This document shows positions 1 to 16,083 of a DNA stretch of 64,000 nucleotides, in pieces. The stretch comes from Dirofilaria immitis (Eukaryota > Nematoda > Chromadorea > Rhabditida > Onchocercidae): the NCBI GenBank assembly GCA_024305405.1, contig JAKNDB010000104.1:620001-684000 (forward strand). The letters run 5' to 3'. The translations under genes were made by a program, and so were the position numbers. Below the pieces are notes generated by a model. That model ran no database searches. It saw nothing but the letters and a program-made list of their open reading frames with translations, and had not been told where the DNA came from. The stretch's first letter is position 1; each line of letters starts with the position of its first letter.

Positions 1-568
1 TTTACATATTTAAAACAAAGAAATATAGAAAAAAACCAAAATCATGTATTCAATCTTCAAATACAGACGAATATAATACGGCATCTCAAAAAAACAACGC
101 AAAAAGAAAATTTTTATTAGTTTTTAATAAAGTTATACAATAACAATTGCTTGCCATCAAAATAAATTAGAAATAGATTATAAAATATCTGGTAAAGATA
201 TATTCTCCAATGATTATATAAACGATATTATTGCTATATAGTACCACATAATAACTAATCATCGGACAAAATAAAAAATACGCATGCGAAACGAATGAAA
301 GACATCGGTTTCCTATTATTTGTATTGTTTCTAATCGAAGATTGAAATATCACTATAAAATAGTGAACCCTAAATAATATTTACTATCTTATTATAAAAT
401 ATAGTTGAGGAAAATGCGTTCTGTTTATGTTTTTCGATTTAACGATTGACTAAACAAACATTAAATGATACAAAAGAAATAAGCATATCTAGATATTATT
501 AGAAAAGTTTTGAAAATATTTTCGAACATCAAACAATAATTCATATGATTTCTAAGACATTAATACCA
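1..568. other. AT-rich flank downstream of the YIPF5-like gene
   Basis: AT-rich sequence beyond the stop codon of the minus-strand YIPF5-like gene. It probably holds that gene's 3' UTR. I see no open frame or RNA gene that I can support here. Confidence 0.5.
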
Positions 569-2776
<2,208 letters not shown>

Positions 2777-3800
2777 GACTTCTCAACTTGGAAATAAACC
2801 TTCTTATTTAATCTTGCAATAACAAGTAAATTAAATAAATTCAAAAGACTTTTACTCATGTATCACCTTTTTTATCCATAATTCCGATAGAAACTAATTT
2901 GTTTAATTTATAAGAACTCGATTTTCATCATACCTAAGTGCTTGATCACTAGGGATACAATAAGTCAATATAAGTATCTTATATTCCATGCAAGCTTTAA
3001 AAAAATGAAAAAAGTTAATAAATTGAAAAAATAAAACATAAAAAATTTATGACAATATGCTGTTTAATTCAACTCTGCTTCTATCTATGTGTTACGTCAT
3101 AATACCACATAAGCGATATTTATCACATAGACAGACACAACATCGTTCATAACCTAATAGAAACTAGAAACTTGTTGAGTTTCAGGAACCAAGGAAAGCC
3201 ATCTCGTACTGAATGTTTTCACATTTGTTGCATAGAACGTAACGTACAATATGTTTTTCTGGTCGGGACGTGGGAAATATGATACGAAACGTAAAGATGA
3301 AGGATGAGATATGTGAAGTATGAGTTTCATTCAATGCAGAATTATCAAAGTAGTCAGGAAACACGTCGGAATAATGACTGGAACGTAAGAGAGAATACTA
3401 TATGGAAATGATATTATAAATAAGTACACGTCAAGATATGTTTTGTTGCGAATTGGAGGAAGAGAACAAGATAGTAGGTTTGATTCATGTTCCCAAACTA
3501 GTTCTGTTTTATGAAGGAGAAAGATTAGATTATCTGCACATCAGCATATTAGGTTACATGTAACATAATGAAATGTATGGTATATACAGTTTCTTTGTTT
3601 TTCTATGGTAGAGAAAATTTGTGGAACGATTTGAACGTATTAAATATATAGGATTGATATTTTCAGATCATACCATACATAGTTGATTGTATCGGACCAT
3701 ACATGCTTCATTGTTATGTTGAATCCGTTATAATATTATTTCGTAATATTATAATGTTTTTTATTCATATTTCGCGTTTATATAAATTATATTTCTTTTT
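2777..3800. promoter_or_regulatory. Divergent intergenic region between YIPF5 and LTN1
   Basis: About 1 kb separates the start codons of the minus-strand YIPF5-like gene and the plus-strand Listerin gene, so both promoters must lie here or in untranslated exons. I see no clear promoter motif or gene. Short open frames are present but have no family signature. Confidence 0.5.
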
Positions 3801-3803
3801 CAG
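3792..3803 (+). promoter_or_regulatory. 3' splice site just before the LTN1 start (trans-splice candidate)
   Basis: A pyrimidine-rich TTTCTTTTTCAG lies four bases before the LTN1 ATG at 3808. In nematodes this arrangement usually marks a spliced-leader acceptor. It could instead end a 5' UTR intron. Confidence 0.55.
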
Positions 3804-3807
3804 GATA

Positions 3808-6800
3808 ATGAGTAAACACCAACGTCGAAAAGGAAATGCTCAGGTAGATCATTCTTTGAGTCATGCGTGATTCAAGATTAAAGATCGAAATATAAGATGA
3901 AAAAAGACATCTTTCACTCAAATATGGTATACAACTAATAATTCGGTAATGAATATCACAACATAAGTCGAAATTCTTGAATTCTTGCAGGCAGCAAGCA
4001 GTGCTCATGCTGCGGAGTTACTAACTAATTCCGGACATACAGTACAAATTGTAACATTTGGTGATTGCGAATCGTTTACAGCAACCTCATTGGAAAATCA
4101 TTCTCCGGATGACGATCTTTTGATGCAGAAATCCAGATTGCTTTAAAAAAATCATTAAAAAGATTCCCAGACTCGTGAAAAGGTGCAGATTTATTTCTGA
4201 ACTTAAATGTAGAATCTTTCACTCGTGTTTTTTTCGAGACAGCGGAAGTCTCATAATCTTGTGACTATTGTCTATCTCAAATTTAATGTGATATTTTAAT
4301 TTGTTAATATTACTGTAATAGAATTGGCATCATTTCCACAAATCCTAATATATAGCATAAAAGGATATCATTTTTATCACTAACAAATTAGATTGCTAAA
4401 TTATAAAAACATCAATCATATTTTCCCATTATAATCATTTTGTTTACTCTTTATTTTCAGGGACTGAAAGAATTGAGACATCTGATTGACAAAACATCAA
4501 TTGACGATGTTCGGAAAAGTTTCAAACATTTTGTCGTCTTGTTTCCCAACCTTTCTGTTGATGCAACAGCAGCAATAAGATTTAATGCGGTTCGTGTCTT
4601 AGGAGGCTATATCAAAAAATTGCAGAAAGGCAGTGAACCATATCTAAAAAGGTTAGGATTTTCTGTGAAATATATCACATTATTTCCAAACATTAATATG
4701 ACTTTGAGATCGATTAATAAAAGATAGATGCCTTATTGATGTCTGACTTTGTTAATTTCAAATGAACCAGTAGTATTATGAAAGTTTATATATTAGATAA
4801 TATGCATCGCTCGAAATACTTGCATAATTCATTTCATAAACCTTAATCATTTTGATTTTAAGTAGTTCGAGTTTGAATAAAGAAAAAAAAGTCTTTTGGG
4901 CATTTATTAGAAGATATCGAAATATGAAAGTAGAGTCCGGCATATGGCCGATGCTAACTATTCTTGTTCAATTAAATTGGTCAATTCTAATATTTCAGGC
5001 GCTTTTTGGGATTATTCCTTATCAAAATAAAGTGAAAATTTGCAGACCTTGCCTTATGCAATATTGCTAATGCATGATAATTATTCCCAAGTGGTCAGCG
5101 AATCAAAAATATGCTAACTGATTGTTTTCGAGATGAGAAATACGGTATTGTCATGGAAATATTTAAGGAACCAGTATGTGGAATAGCCCTTAAATTCTTA
5201 AGTGACAAGCATTCGCTGTTAAAAAGTACTCATTTGTTGCTGTAGTGATTTCTTATCATTTTGCAAAATTTTTCTTTTGTAGAAAGATTCTATGAAGTGA
5301 GAAAAAAATTTGAGAAAGTTAAAAATGAAAATTTCCTACTGTTTGAATTTTTTTAGGATGAAAAAATTATGTAAATCATTCCAAATTTTTGTACTTCTTT
5401 TATAATCAGGTCTTTCAAAGTCTGCTTATTGCAGAGGCGAAGGAGAGGAGACCGAAGAACAGCGCTTCATGAGACTTGCTTTACAAAGCTTACAGTATCT
5501 TCATTCGATTTGTACAGAGTCTCTTAGCGAGGAATTGCGTAAGCGAATACTTCAGTTTTTTAGCAGTTCACATCTCAAACGATTAGTATCACCATCTTCT
5601 CAGGTGATTTCATATTTCAAATAACTTGTCGTTATTTTTTATTTTATTTACTTTATAAATCAATTCATAACTTATGTGTCATTGAAATTACTTTGCACTA
5701 CAATTGACCACTTACATGTAATTTGCTGTTATTTCAACTCCCATATCCCATATTCCTGCGAAACTTCTAATCAAATTTTGATACTTTAAGAAAGAAGAAT
5801 TAAGGGTTAAACAAAGATTACGGATAATTTGTTAGGAATACTTTCGTTCACTTTACGGTTATTCTGTCTTCATACTAATGGATGATGCAGGTTGTTAGTA
5901 GCGTATTGATCTTAGCAAGACGCATGACGACTTTAACGGACGGATGGGAGACGGTATTAAAGAGTTGTTTACCGACTGTGGCATTAGCCCATTTGGACAA
6001 TGCTGATAGAAGTACTAGTCGCGCATCCGCTCTTCTTATTCTTGAAATGGTCAAGGCGAAAGTGTTATTTAGTGTACTGGATATTGATGAAGCAGTGGTG
6101 CGTCGTATGATATCCCTGATTAGCCGCAAGAGAAAGTAAGTGTTCGATTTAGCATAGGATTTTACAAAAATTTAACATTATCACAGGTTGTAGGGATATG
6201 ATATGCGATCACTATCATAATATCATTGAGAATGTGTTGCATCATGCTGTAGTGTTATTTTAATTTTTGTAGTATATAAATTATAAAAATACCATTTGTA
6301 AAACCAAATATTTATGATCCTACTTTTATGAAATAATAAAGCAAATATGTTTGGTATTTTTTTAGTAATAAAATGTCAAAATATTCAATTTAATAAATAA
6401 GTAAATATGATTAGATAAGATGTAGATAAATATTTTAAATAGAAAAATGATAAATAATTGTCGTTACAGCTTTTGGAACAATATCTCAGCCATTATAGTG
6501 CCTGTAATAAAAGCCGTACTTGAAGAGAAAACAGTGGCTGAAAGCAAAGTATTACTGGAGAAAATATTGAATTCGTTCTTCGAAGGGTGATTGTTTTTAA
6601 ATTCTTCTTTTAGTTATAATTTGACCTTTCTAGATTCTCTCAATCCGCACTAATTCAAGGTATATTTTATTCAGTTTGCTATTAGAAAGGAAAGGATATG
6701 ACACAATTATGTAAAATTTTTCTATAGCAAGTATTTATGAAATAAACTATGGGTGGTTTCAGGATGCCTTGGGATATGTCGTTTCCAAATGTTGCTTGGG

Positions 6801-9800
6801 TAAATACTTTTATAGAATTCATGGAATTTCGAATTAGCTGGACCATGAATCGATATGTTAATGATTTGGATGTTGTTGTGGATGAAATGATTCCTAAGGT
6901 TCTCTTCTACTGTATTCTTGAAGTGGTTCAGTTGTTTTAGTAGTGTATTGTTATTATTTTCTATAAAAATTTAGATGTGGATTGCGGCGAAGCACACTTT
7001 AAAGTGGAATGACAGTTCATTAGTTAGAAAAATAGTGCATTTGCCTGAACGCATCGTTAATATATGCTGCGGTTATCCGGAAATTGTATCTCGATTGCGT
7101 TGCCAATTTCAGGAACATCTTTTAAGTGAGGTAGTCTTTGCTTTGTATTTTTGATTGAAAAACATATTTTTTCCGCGAATTCTCTTTCGCTAGAAAAATT
7201 TAAGAAAAAGTACTCTTAGATTACTTATTAATTAATATTTTTACGCTGCAGTGAATTATTTGCAGCTTCCATCTTCAGAGCCGTTAATTGAAGAACTATT
7301 TTGTGATATAGTAGAGCCAGTTTGGTCGAACTTCATAGAGCAGTTACTCACTCATACTTGCGCTAGCCAAAAATTGATTGCCAGTGTGATAGAAAAGTGC
7401 AATGATGATATATTGAAAGATCTCAATTCTCGAATTGATCTCTGTCAAACTATTTCGAGCAAAATTGACTGGAAGACTGTTGAAGGCACCGCACTTCTTA
7501 TGCTGAAGTTATTGATAAAGTTCGCTGCAATGTTTGGCAAGCAAATTATCGAATTTTATGAGGTCTCGTATTTAAAAATATTTTTAATTAGAAATGTGAG
7601 TTCATTTGGTATTCTTTTCTCAACTTAGATTATTTGTTCGTTGCTTTCTGTTAGTGCTAACGAAATGCATATGATATTTTTTTATTTTTTTGAAGAAATC
7701 TTATGGTACAATTTGTTTTTCCGATTGATTCCTTTTAATTGGTGATTAGATATTTGGAAGGAATTACTCCAACAAAATATTTTTATAGAGTTTTGTCCCT
7801 ACAATTTAACCTCTCAAAATTTTTTCTTTCAAGAAAATTATTAATTCTGCAATACTTCAGAATTAATATTTTACTCATAAATGAGAATAATCTCTGAGAA
7901 AGAGATGAACAAATTGAAAATCAAAATTTTGATATTAGATCTAATCAGATTGTAAAAGTAAAAATTCAAATTTCTGTGTTGTCGTTATAGGCTTGAGATA
8001 CATATATTTATTGCTATTGATGTTGGCTTGAGATGCATATCTTTTGAGAAGATAAATGCCATTTTTTTGGTTGGTTGGAGAGTTTATTGGAGGTTACCAA
8101 CGCATATTTCCATTTTTTAGGTTGGTGATGAATTAACATCTATACGATTTTTGATTGCTTTTGGATTGCTGAACGAAGAGAAATATTCCGCAATACATTT
8201 CGTCGATGAGCTAATACTTGTAAACGCCATGCAATTTTGTGTTCATCAAGCAGATCTGGAACGTTGGAACATTGTTATGAATATCGCTACGATGTTTCCT
8301 TATTTTGAAACTGCTTTGCAGCAAGTAAGTTTTTATAGCAACTCGTTTAATATCTTCCAAATCCATAAGATAATTATGTCCACATATAACCTAATTATTG
8401 ATTCGTATTTCTTTATTGTGATATCAATGAAGTTCTTAGCTTCATTTAGCTATGAAATGAGTGGCAAGAGTAAAATTTTCTCGTGAAATTACTTTTAAAT
8501 AGATACAAAAAAGCTACCAGAAGTTTCGAGATTGCAGGCAGTCTCGAGATGAAAGTTTGATGGATTTTATGAATTCTTAATCTAAATGTCTATTCTTTGC
8601 TGATATAAATAAACATGAGTTTATGAATTAATGTAATTCTGTTGATGTCAAGGTATTGGTAGAGAATCGTTGCCAGATAGATCAACAGTTTCTTACAACA
8701 GTGTTAAATAAACTGGGACGAGAGGTATTAAAATTTATTTCACTTGACGAATTTTGAAGTTATGACATTATTTTTGAGATCTTTTTTGAATGTGGAAATT
8801 ATAGTAATAAGAAAAGAAGAATAATTTGATTATTAATTATTGTATATTTGACAATAAGTATTAAGTTGGAGAAAAATTATTGTTTTGCTAATTGAAATAT
8901 TTTAGATCTCTGAAGATTTGCGAAACAAACTCGTTAATCTTATTGTTGGACACTTTTTCGAAGTACAAGAACCATCTTCAGGTTGTGACTCAGTCAAATT
9001 TTTGTAGAATGCAATAGATTGTTGAGATAGTTTCATCGTGTTTTTCTTAAAAGTATTGAGAAAAATTGCAGTTTTCATTAGCTTGAGCAGTGGAAAGTGA
9101 TCAAGTGCGTTTTTATTTTTTTACTTAGATAATCAATTATTCCGTCATAGTTAGTTACCCAGTTGTTCGCTACTTATGCTCTTTTTTGTTTACGATTCAA
9201 AGATCTTGTTTATTTTCTAAATTTTTAAATATGTTTTCAGAAGTTATAAACGAAACAGTTAAAGCGATGGTTTCATCCAATGTGGATATGAAATCAGTGG
9301 CACAAATCATTGTCAATAAACTAAATGCAATCGATCTGCTTCAGTCTGAGTATGTTTTATGAACTTTGAAAGTCTTATAAGGACAAAACTGGAAATTATT
9401 TTCCATTGCATTTTTTAAACTATGTCGGAAAATAATATGGTTTAAGCGCTATATCACACGTTGGAATCTAGAAAAATAATCTTCAAGATATATCTTTTGC
9501 AATTTTGACATTTGGCAAATATTCAATATATCAACACTCAAAATTTTAATCATGTTCATTTGCAGCCTTTGTATTTTCCAACGATCTTTTTAGTTATTCT
9601 GGTATTGAAATTTCGACAGCAATTGCTGCTTCATTGCCATTATCATCGGCAACTCATTTTATTATTAGCTCTACGGATTTGGTTGATAAGTTTGCTGTGC
9701 TGGATAAAAAGGTATTTATTATTAATAATAGTGGGTAATTAAAATGACATGGGTAGTGTTTTGTTGAAAATTAGACGACGATTCTACTAACTGATGCATA

Positions 9801-12800
9801 AGTTGTATTCCTAACATTAATGCTTGAACTGTTGAATATTGTCAATTTTTTCTTCATTTGTATTCCAAAGTACTGCATATTTATTTGTAATTTCAACATC
9901 ATAGAATGATGTATTGAGAAAACTTAAACTTTTGAGAAATCCACGGGAAGTTAGTTAGTAATTCTGCTAAAGTTGGTAATATTTTTATTGCAAGAATAAA
10001 TCCATATTGTCAAAAATTACATATATAAACGGCAGCTTTTTGACTGCAATTTATCACTTTTTATTGATTTCAATGCCATTGCGATGTCGAAATTGAATAA
10101 CAAATAGCTATTGATATTCTTGCAGTATGGGTTAGAAATAATAGATGCGCTGGAATGTCTCGGTGCGCCAGTAGTTAAATCGCTAATCATTGAAAATGTG
10201 GACAATAATTCTACGTTGTTATCTCATCTCAATTACGCTATATTTATAATAAACTATCTGAACATGGTAGCTGAGGAGCACATCGAGCACTGTACAACAA
10301 ATTTCCTTTATGCTGTTGGTATATTGTCGGTAGCATCCATAAATACGATATGCAATGAACGGCTCACTGACATAAGAACATATTTGAATAATTTGGTTAA
10401 ACAATTGATTTTGGTTTGTTCATCTTTCGTTTCTATCATTTTTCTTTTAGCTTTAGCGATGACGAAATATGGCTGAGATATTTTGTTTCATTGCATAGTG
10501 ATAATTGGAGTATTACGAAAGAATTATTCTGGGGCAGGTTTTTTCTCTTTTTTTTTCGAGTGGATTTAGAAACTATGGTTCCAATTAATTATATTATTCC
10601 AGGCAAATGAACGGCTTAGGGAAGACCTTCTTTCTGAATGTATCTCACTAATTGCTGAAGGAAATGAATCATTATGCTTATTCGCTGCGCTACGCCTGTT
10701 AGCGGATGGTTTATGCGTAGAAAAGATTGAAAACATATTCAAAGCTTTTGTAAAGAATTTAGACTTCTTTGAAATCATGCTTTGTTCTTCAGCTCTTCGC
10801 TTCCAAGGTTTTTTTGTCGCAGAAATGTCACGTTCTGTAGTTTTGCAAATCAATGTTTGTGCTTGTAGTGAAACCGAACCAGAACTTTTTGAAAATTATC
10901 CAGAAGGAATATAAAATATATCTATATTTTAAACTTCGAAATTAGGAAGAAAAACTTGAACTTAGTTTATAATATTATTATTTCCAGATGCAGGAAAAGT
11001 CTGTGACGTCTATCGCGATCCTCCTATTTATATCAGACATTGGATAAGCCATTTTGAAATGGCATCATCTTTGGAAGACTCGACGAATCTACTCCAACTC
11101 TTTGCTCAGTTTATGGTTGAGGACGCTCTACGCTCGAAGAATTTTTATTCACTTATAGGTGAATGTTAGGCGATTTTTCTTTAGCAAAATATTTTTTCGA
11201 GAAAAGTAGAATAAGGTAGGCATGTAGAAAGTACTGATTTTGAAATACCTGAATCTTACTGCTTCTCTCATTCATATTTTTGCTTTGTTTATCTGTGTAT
11301 TGCTTAGAGTGCAGAAAAATTTTATTTTTGTGATATTTCGAGATACATAACATAGTATAATGGAATGTTAAGTGAAACATAGCAGTTTGAAATTATATAC
11401 GTCATCTAGTCGTAATCATTTAATGAAAAAACAGCTATAGATTTATTCCTACCTAATCTCTCTTTTGATATAGCTACGGAACGGAAGAAGATGAAGAACG
11501 CAATTTATTCAATTGCGCCCTTCTTCGTTTCCTTATTAATTGTTGTCCATACGTGCAGCAAATGGATACCGCTATGCGAGATTTCTTATGTTGTGCATTA
11601 ATTACTTCGCTTGAGGTATGTTTAATAGTTCTCTTAAACAAAACTGTAAATTTTTCAAAAGGTTGGTGAATTCACAACTTTCTATCAAATGACACTTTTA
11701 TGTATTGGTAAAGCGGATTCTAGGCTGTAGCAACAGAAATTCAATTCCTATATTCTCTAGTCAGAGTGTAGTAACGTCGATATTGAAAAATAGTTTTAAC
11801 AAGCAGCTATATTGACCTTTCTAAAGATTTAATTTGCTTTTCCCAGAATATATTAGCTCCCTTGCAGTTGATTGAAAAAGCAGAAATGTAAAATCAAACT
11901 TATTCATACGAACAATGCAGTAATTCGCTGGAGAGATAAGATAATGTTTTGAAAAGTAGAAGATATTAAAGATTTCAGTCCAGAGACTTTAAAATTTAAA
12001 TTTTAGTGAAGACTTGAACTTGAAATTTAAATTTTAATAAGGACTTGAACTTGAAATTTAAATTTTAATGAAGATTTGAACTTAAAATTTTTTTCCCATT
12101 ATTCCGTCATTAAGAGGTATCTCTCGATTTCAGAGTGCTAATGCACTTTGGGGGCAGTGTAAATCACAATCTTATATATTATTCAGCGGTATGTCTGTAA
12201 GATTATTCAGTCGATGTGCTCAAATGATTGATAACATCAAAGATGTTGTCGATTTATCATCTTTCAAACAGGTTGAATTGTCATTTCACTGTGTAAATGA
12301 TTAATTAAGAAATCAAATTTTATGAAAATTGGTTCAACTTTCAACTGAATTTTTATCTGGTATTAAACTTTATTTAAATTCAGGATTGGTCAGATTTCTT
12401 TTGTCCTACCGCACAAAACATATTGTTTATATGGTTCTTGGGATTGACTTCTTATCAAGAAAATTTTCATTCGATAGCCCTTCGGAACGCTCTTAGTCTA
12501 TCAATGAATTATATAACAGAAGAATTTATTCGAACTGCCTCATTGCAGCCCGTTTTCGATGTCGAGTTAGATCTCCTCAAGTAACGTGTATATTTATCAT
12601 TAGAATATGTATATTTATCATTATAATGTGGCTATATCTAGCGACAGTCTCATGATTGAGGGCCTAATCCAGGTTTGTTTGTAAATTAGGAAGTTCCGCA
12701 CATTATCTGAACTATAAAACTCATTTCGGGTATCGTTAACAAATGGATTGGAGGGATGAATCAGATGACGAATCTCTTGTTTGTCAAAATATCGTAGTGT

Positions 12801-15800
12801 AAACATTAAAGAAACTGAATAAGATATTAGAGAGAATACATGAAAAAAACACATATTAAGCTCTATACTCTGTCACAAATGAAATTTTAGAGTTGGTATT
12901 TGATACTATTAGTCATAAAGTTGTTAATTTCAAAAAATTGGCGAAAATTGCTGTGTTCAAAATTTAAAATTTCTATTGATGATAATAGCGGAATTATCAC
13001 TTTCAGCTATGATGAGCATCTTCAATCAGTTGTGATACCGTTACATGCTCTGATCAGCTTTCCTTTTGCAGATGTTCAAATCGCTGCGCTAAGAATATTT
13101 AAGTTGTGAGTTTATATCTTGTATTGCAGAAGACACGAGTTTCTTTTTGAATCTTTTTTTCTACATTTTTCGATCTTTTTTTTACATTTTAGTAATGGAG
13201 TTTAAGAATATTTAGGAAATCCCTGTAGAGCACTAAAACATTACTGAATGGAGGAATTTATAGAAGAAAAAGAGCTAATTCGTATCTTCTATAATATATA
13301 TTCTCTCTGAAAGTGTTAGAAATGCTGAATAGTATTCTTCGAATAATCTCTCATTTTCCGTAATGTTGATTTTCTTATAAAAGTATGTGTGATGGAAAAA
13401 ATTTTTTTTGCAGAATAACGAAGGACATGTTAAAGACACAAAACAAGAGCAATGAAGATGATCTAGGAGATGAAAAACTTCCTTCCAGTCATAAAAACAC
13501 TTACCTGTGCCATTTACGAGGGTTTTGGATGGCTCTACATTAGGCAGTAGCGTTTTATCACCAAAGTTGCTTATTTGGGATGCTTTTATCAGTTCGTTGA
13601 ATCAATTTGAATTACTCGAAAAAGTGGCATATTGCAGTACAATGGGTCCATACATGGATCAAATCATGCCTCATTTATTTGGCCTTCTTCCTGATTCCAG
13701 TAAATTTAAGCTTTCCCACTCACTTGTTTATTACTGATTTGAAAATGTAGAATCATTGTTTTATTCAAAATCAATGCATAATGGAATTAGATAGATAATA
13801 CATTCATTACAATGATGATTTGAAAAGGTAGTATTATATTTTTTCAGGTTTGAACGTTTCTTCCGTAGGAGTTATGGATATCACGAAACAAGGTATATCT
13901 ATTTTTTGTTATATTTTTCATTATTTTCCTTGAAAAAAAAGAAAAACTTCAGAACCAGAACCTTTGTTACAGCTTTTTAATAGAAAGATGAGAGATGAAT
14001 GAAAATATGGGAAATTTTTATCCAACAAACTTCAGCATATAGAAAATATTGCAGCTTCACATTTTTATTAAGGTTTTGTTTCGAAATAACTGCTGATTTT
14101 GATAAATATATCAGTAAGAATTGATGCTCTATTTGTTAAATTGATTCGCTTTGTTCACTTTTGACAACGTTTTTCTATGTACTAATGTTATGTTGATGAA
14201 GTCATTCATTATTAATTTTGTTTCTAAAGCAATGTCTGGAATGCTGAATAAGTTTGTTATTGCCCAAAAACAGGCTTACATGGACAAATAGAATATATAA
14301 ATTTATCTTAGATTACTGGAAAGAAATGAAATCATTGGTGCCACGATATGCTTTTCGATTATTCTATAATACTTGTAGAATATTACCAGCAATAGTACGT
14401 CAATGGTATATAAAACTGCCTCGTGCCGGTGCTACTATTTTTAAGTCGTTCGTTATTTTTATATTTTTCTCTTTTCATTTTTTATTTTTATTTTTCTTAT
14501 TTTGTTGCATATTTTTATTTGCTGAGATTTTTTGAAAAACGTGGGTTGAGAACTTTAGATTTGTGACCAAATCAGTCAGTCCACTCATCTGGAAAGCGGA
14601 GTGTGATCAATTTGCGGCTCGTAAAATGCCGAATAAATTAAAGGTACTTTTTTTATTGCAGAATTTTTCTAATTGGTTTAGTTTTTTTTTCAGTTATCTG
14701 CATGTGCATTTTTATTTTATGCTGCAATTGTATAAATGGAATTTGGAGACTTGAAGCTCTGAATAACTTTATATGCTACCGAACGCATGAAAACTTTTTC
14801 TACTTTGCATTTTTCGCTTTCACGAAATACAAATCGTGGCTATTGAAACATAACGTGATGCTTGCTTTTCTTTATCAACTAGTATTACAGTGATTTGGCT
14901 GATAGGGTCGTGAAACATTAGAATGTTTTCACCTTTACAGGTCCGGTTATTGCGAGCAGCTCGACAAATTGTGGCGGAATACGATTTGGAAGATTCAATC
15001 ATGATCCTAACGATAGAATATCCTGTAGATTATCCGTTGAGCGTTCCCTGATTGAGGATGAAAGAGCTATCGTGAGTCGAGAAACAAGAAGGAAATGGCT
15101 TTTGCAACTTACGATGTTCCTTACTCATCAAGTGCTATATTTATATTATTAATTTATATTGCACTATTATTCACTCTCTAAAAGGCTTGTTCCATCGTCA
15201 GATTTCATATGATGGCTTTAAAATATTTAGACTGTATGTTGTAGTTCTCTGAATATTTTAATTAAGTTATTTATTTATGATACTATGCATCTGTGAAAGA
15301 TTAGAGAAGATCACTAAAGAATGTTATGGAAAGTGGCATCGTTTTTCATGTCATGGTGAACCATGTTCTTGTATATAGAGTTATGCACTACTATTATTGC
15401 AGAATGGTTCCATTGTGGATGCAGTATTGATGTGGGCTGGTAACATCGAGAGGCATATGGAAGGTGCAGAAGATTGTACTATTTGTATGATGACCGTTCA
15501 TTCAAGAACCTATCAGTTACCACGAGTACGATGCAAGCAATGTAAAAGCGATTCCATTCTGATTGCCTTGTAAACTTTTCATACTTGATTTTTACTTTTT
15601 TTTCTAATATTTCCAAAGGAGAAGTAAAAACGTTGTGAAGTTTCAAGACCATCCTTTGTGACATAGCTCTAAGTGTATTAAAACTAAGTGAAAGAGTTGG
15701 AGTTGTAAACAGTTATATATCACAAGCAAATAACAATTTAAGTAATGATAATGATTCGATGCTTGTACTCTCAGATCAATTTCAGCTCTTCCATTTAGTT

Positions 15801-16083
15801 TTTAAACACTTATAGTTGTTTCACAAGGAATGAATAATTTTGAAAAACTTCAAAAACTTGAAAAACTTCAAAAATTCCTGTATTTGATTTCAAACTTAAA
15901 CTCAGTTTCATTGTGCTATGCCTTCAGAAAAAGAGTGCTTTCTATTGAGCTCATGGAACGTTTTCATGATAGCTTAATCTGTAACATCTTTCAAGTTCAA
16001 TTTATATTTATCATTTGTAGTATAAATGGTTCGATTCAAGCAATCAGTCAACTTGTCCCTTGTGCAGAGCTTCATTCCGATAA
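3808..16083 (+). CDS. LTN1: Listerin, E3 ubiquitin ligase of ribosome quality control
   Basis: Known role of the family: binds 60S subunits with stalled peptidyl-tRNA and ubiquitylates the nascent chain. I trace about 30 exons: 3808-3843, 3991-4182, 4461-4651, 5046-5225, 5435-5603, 5891-6135, 6470-6586, 6763-6898, 6975-7130, 7266-7562, 8121-8324, 8653-8724, 8906-8981, 9241-9349, 9566-9711, 10126-10413, 10451-10537, 10603-~10910, 10988-11158, 11474-11615, 12134-12271, 12384-12580, ~12940-13105, 13414-13699, 13848-13892, 14230-14444, 14551-14643, 14941-15131, 15403-15569, 16021-16083. The product is about 1,630 aa (human 1,766). The N-terminus (MSKHQRRKGNAQ, AHAAELLTNSG) and helical-repeat exons match Listerin. 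The C-terminus carries its RING: DCTIC, VRCKQC, FHSDCLYKWF, CPLCRASF. Several exons need one extra base in a short run (4118-4121, 4145-4151, 4157-4161, 4646-4650, 5105-5109, 5221-5225, 13493-13497, near 15037, 15544-15547). Some mid-gene borders (10.4-11.2 kb, 12.9 kb, 14.2 kb) are uncertain. Confidence 0.93.
11997..12085 (+). repeat. 31-bp tandem repeat in an LTN1 intron
   Basis: Three slightly diverged copies of a unit containing GACTTGAACTTGAAATTTAA start near 12011, 12042 and 12073, giving a 31-base period. They lie in the intron between the exons ending at 11615 and starting at 12134. Confidence 0.8.

Noticed and set aside
5875..6139. 84-codon minus-strand open frame
   Set aside because: Mirror of a real LTN1 exon (5891-6135) on the plus strand.
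3808..16083. LTN1 as a pseudogene because of internal stops
   Set aside because: Splice sites, exon order and protein similarity are preserved to the RING finger. Most breaks lie at homopolymers and are single-base losses, which argues for sequence error.
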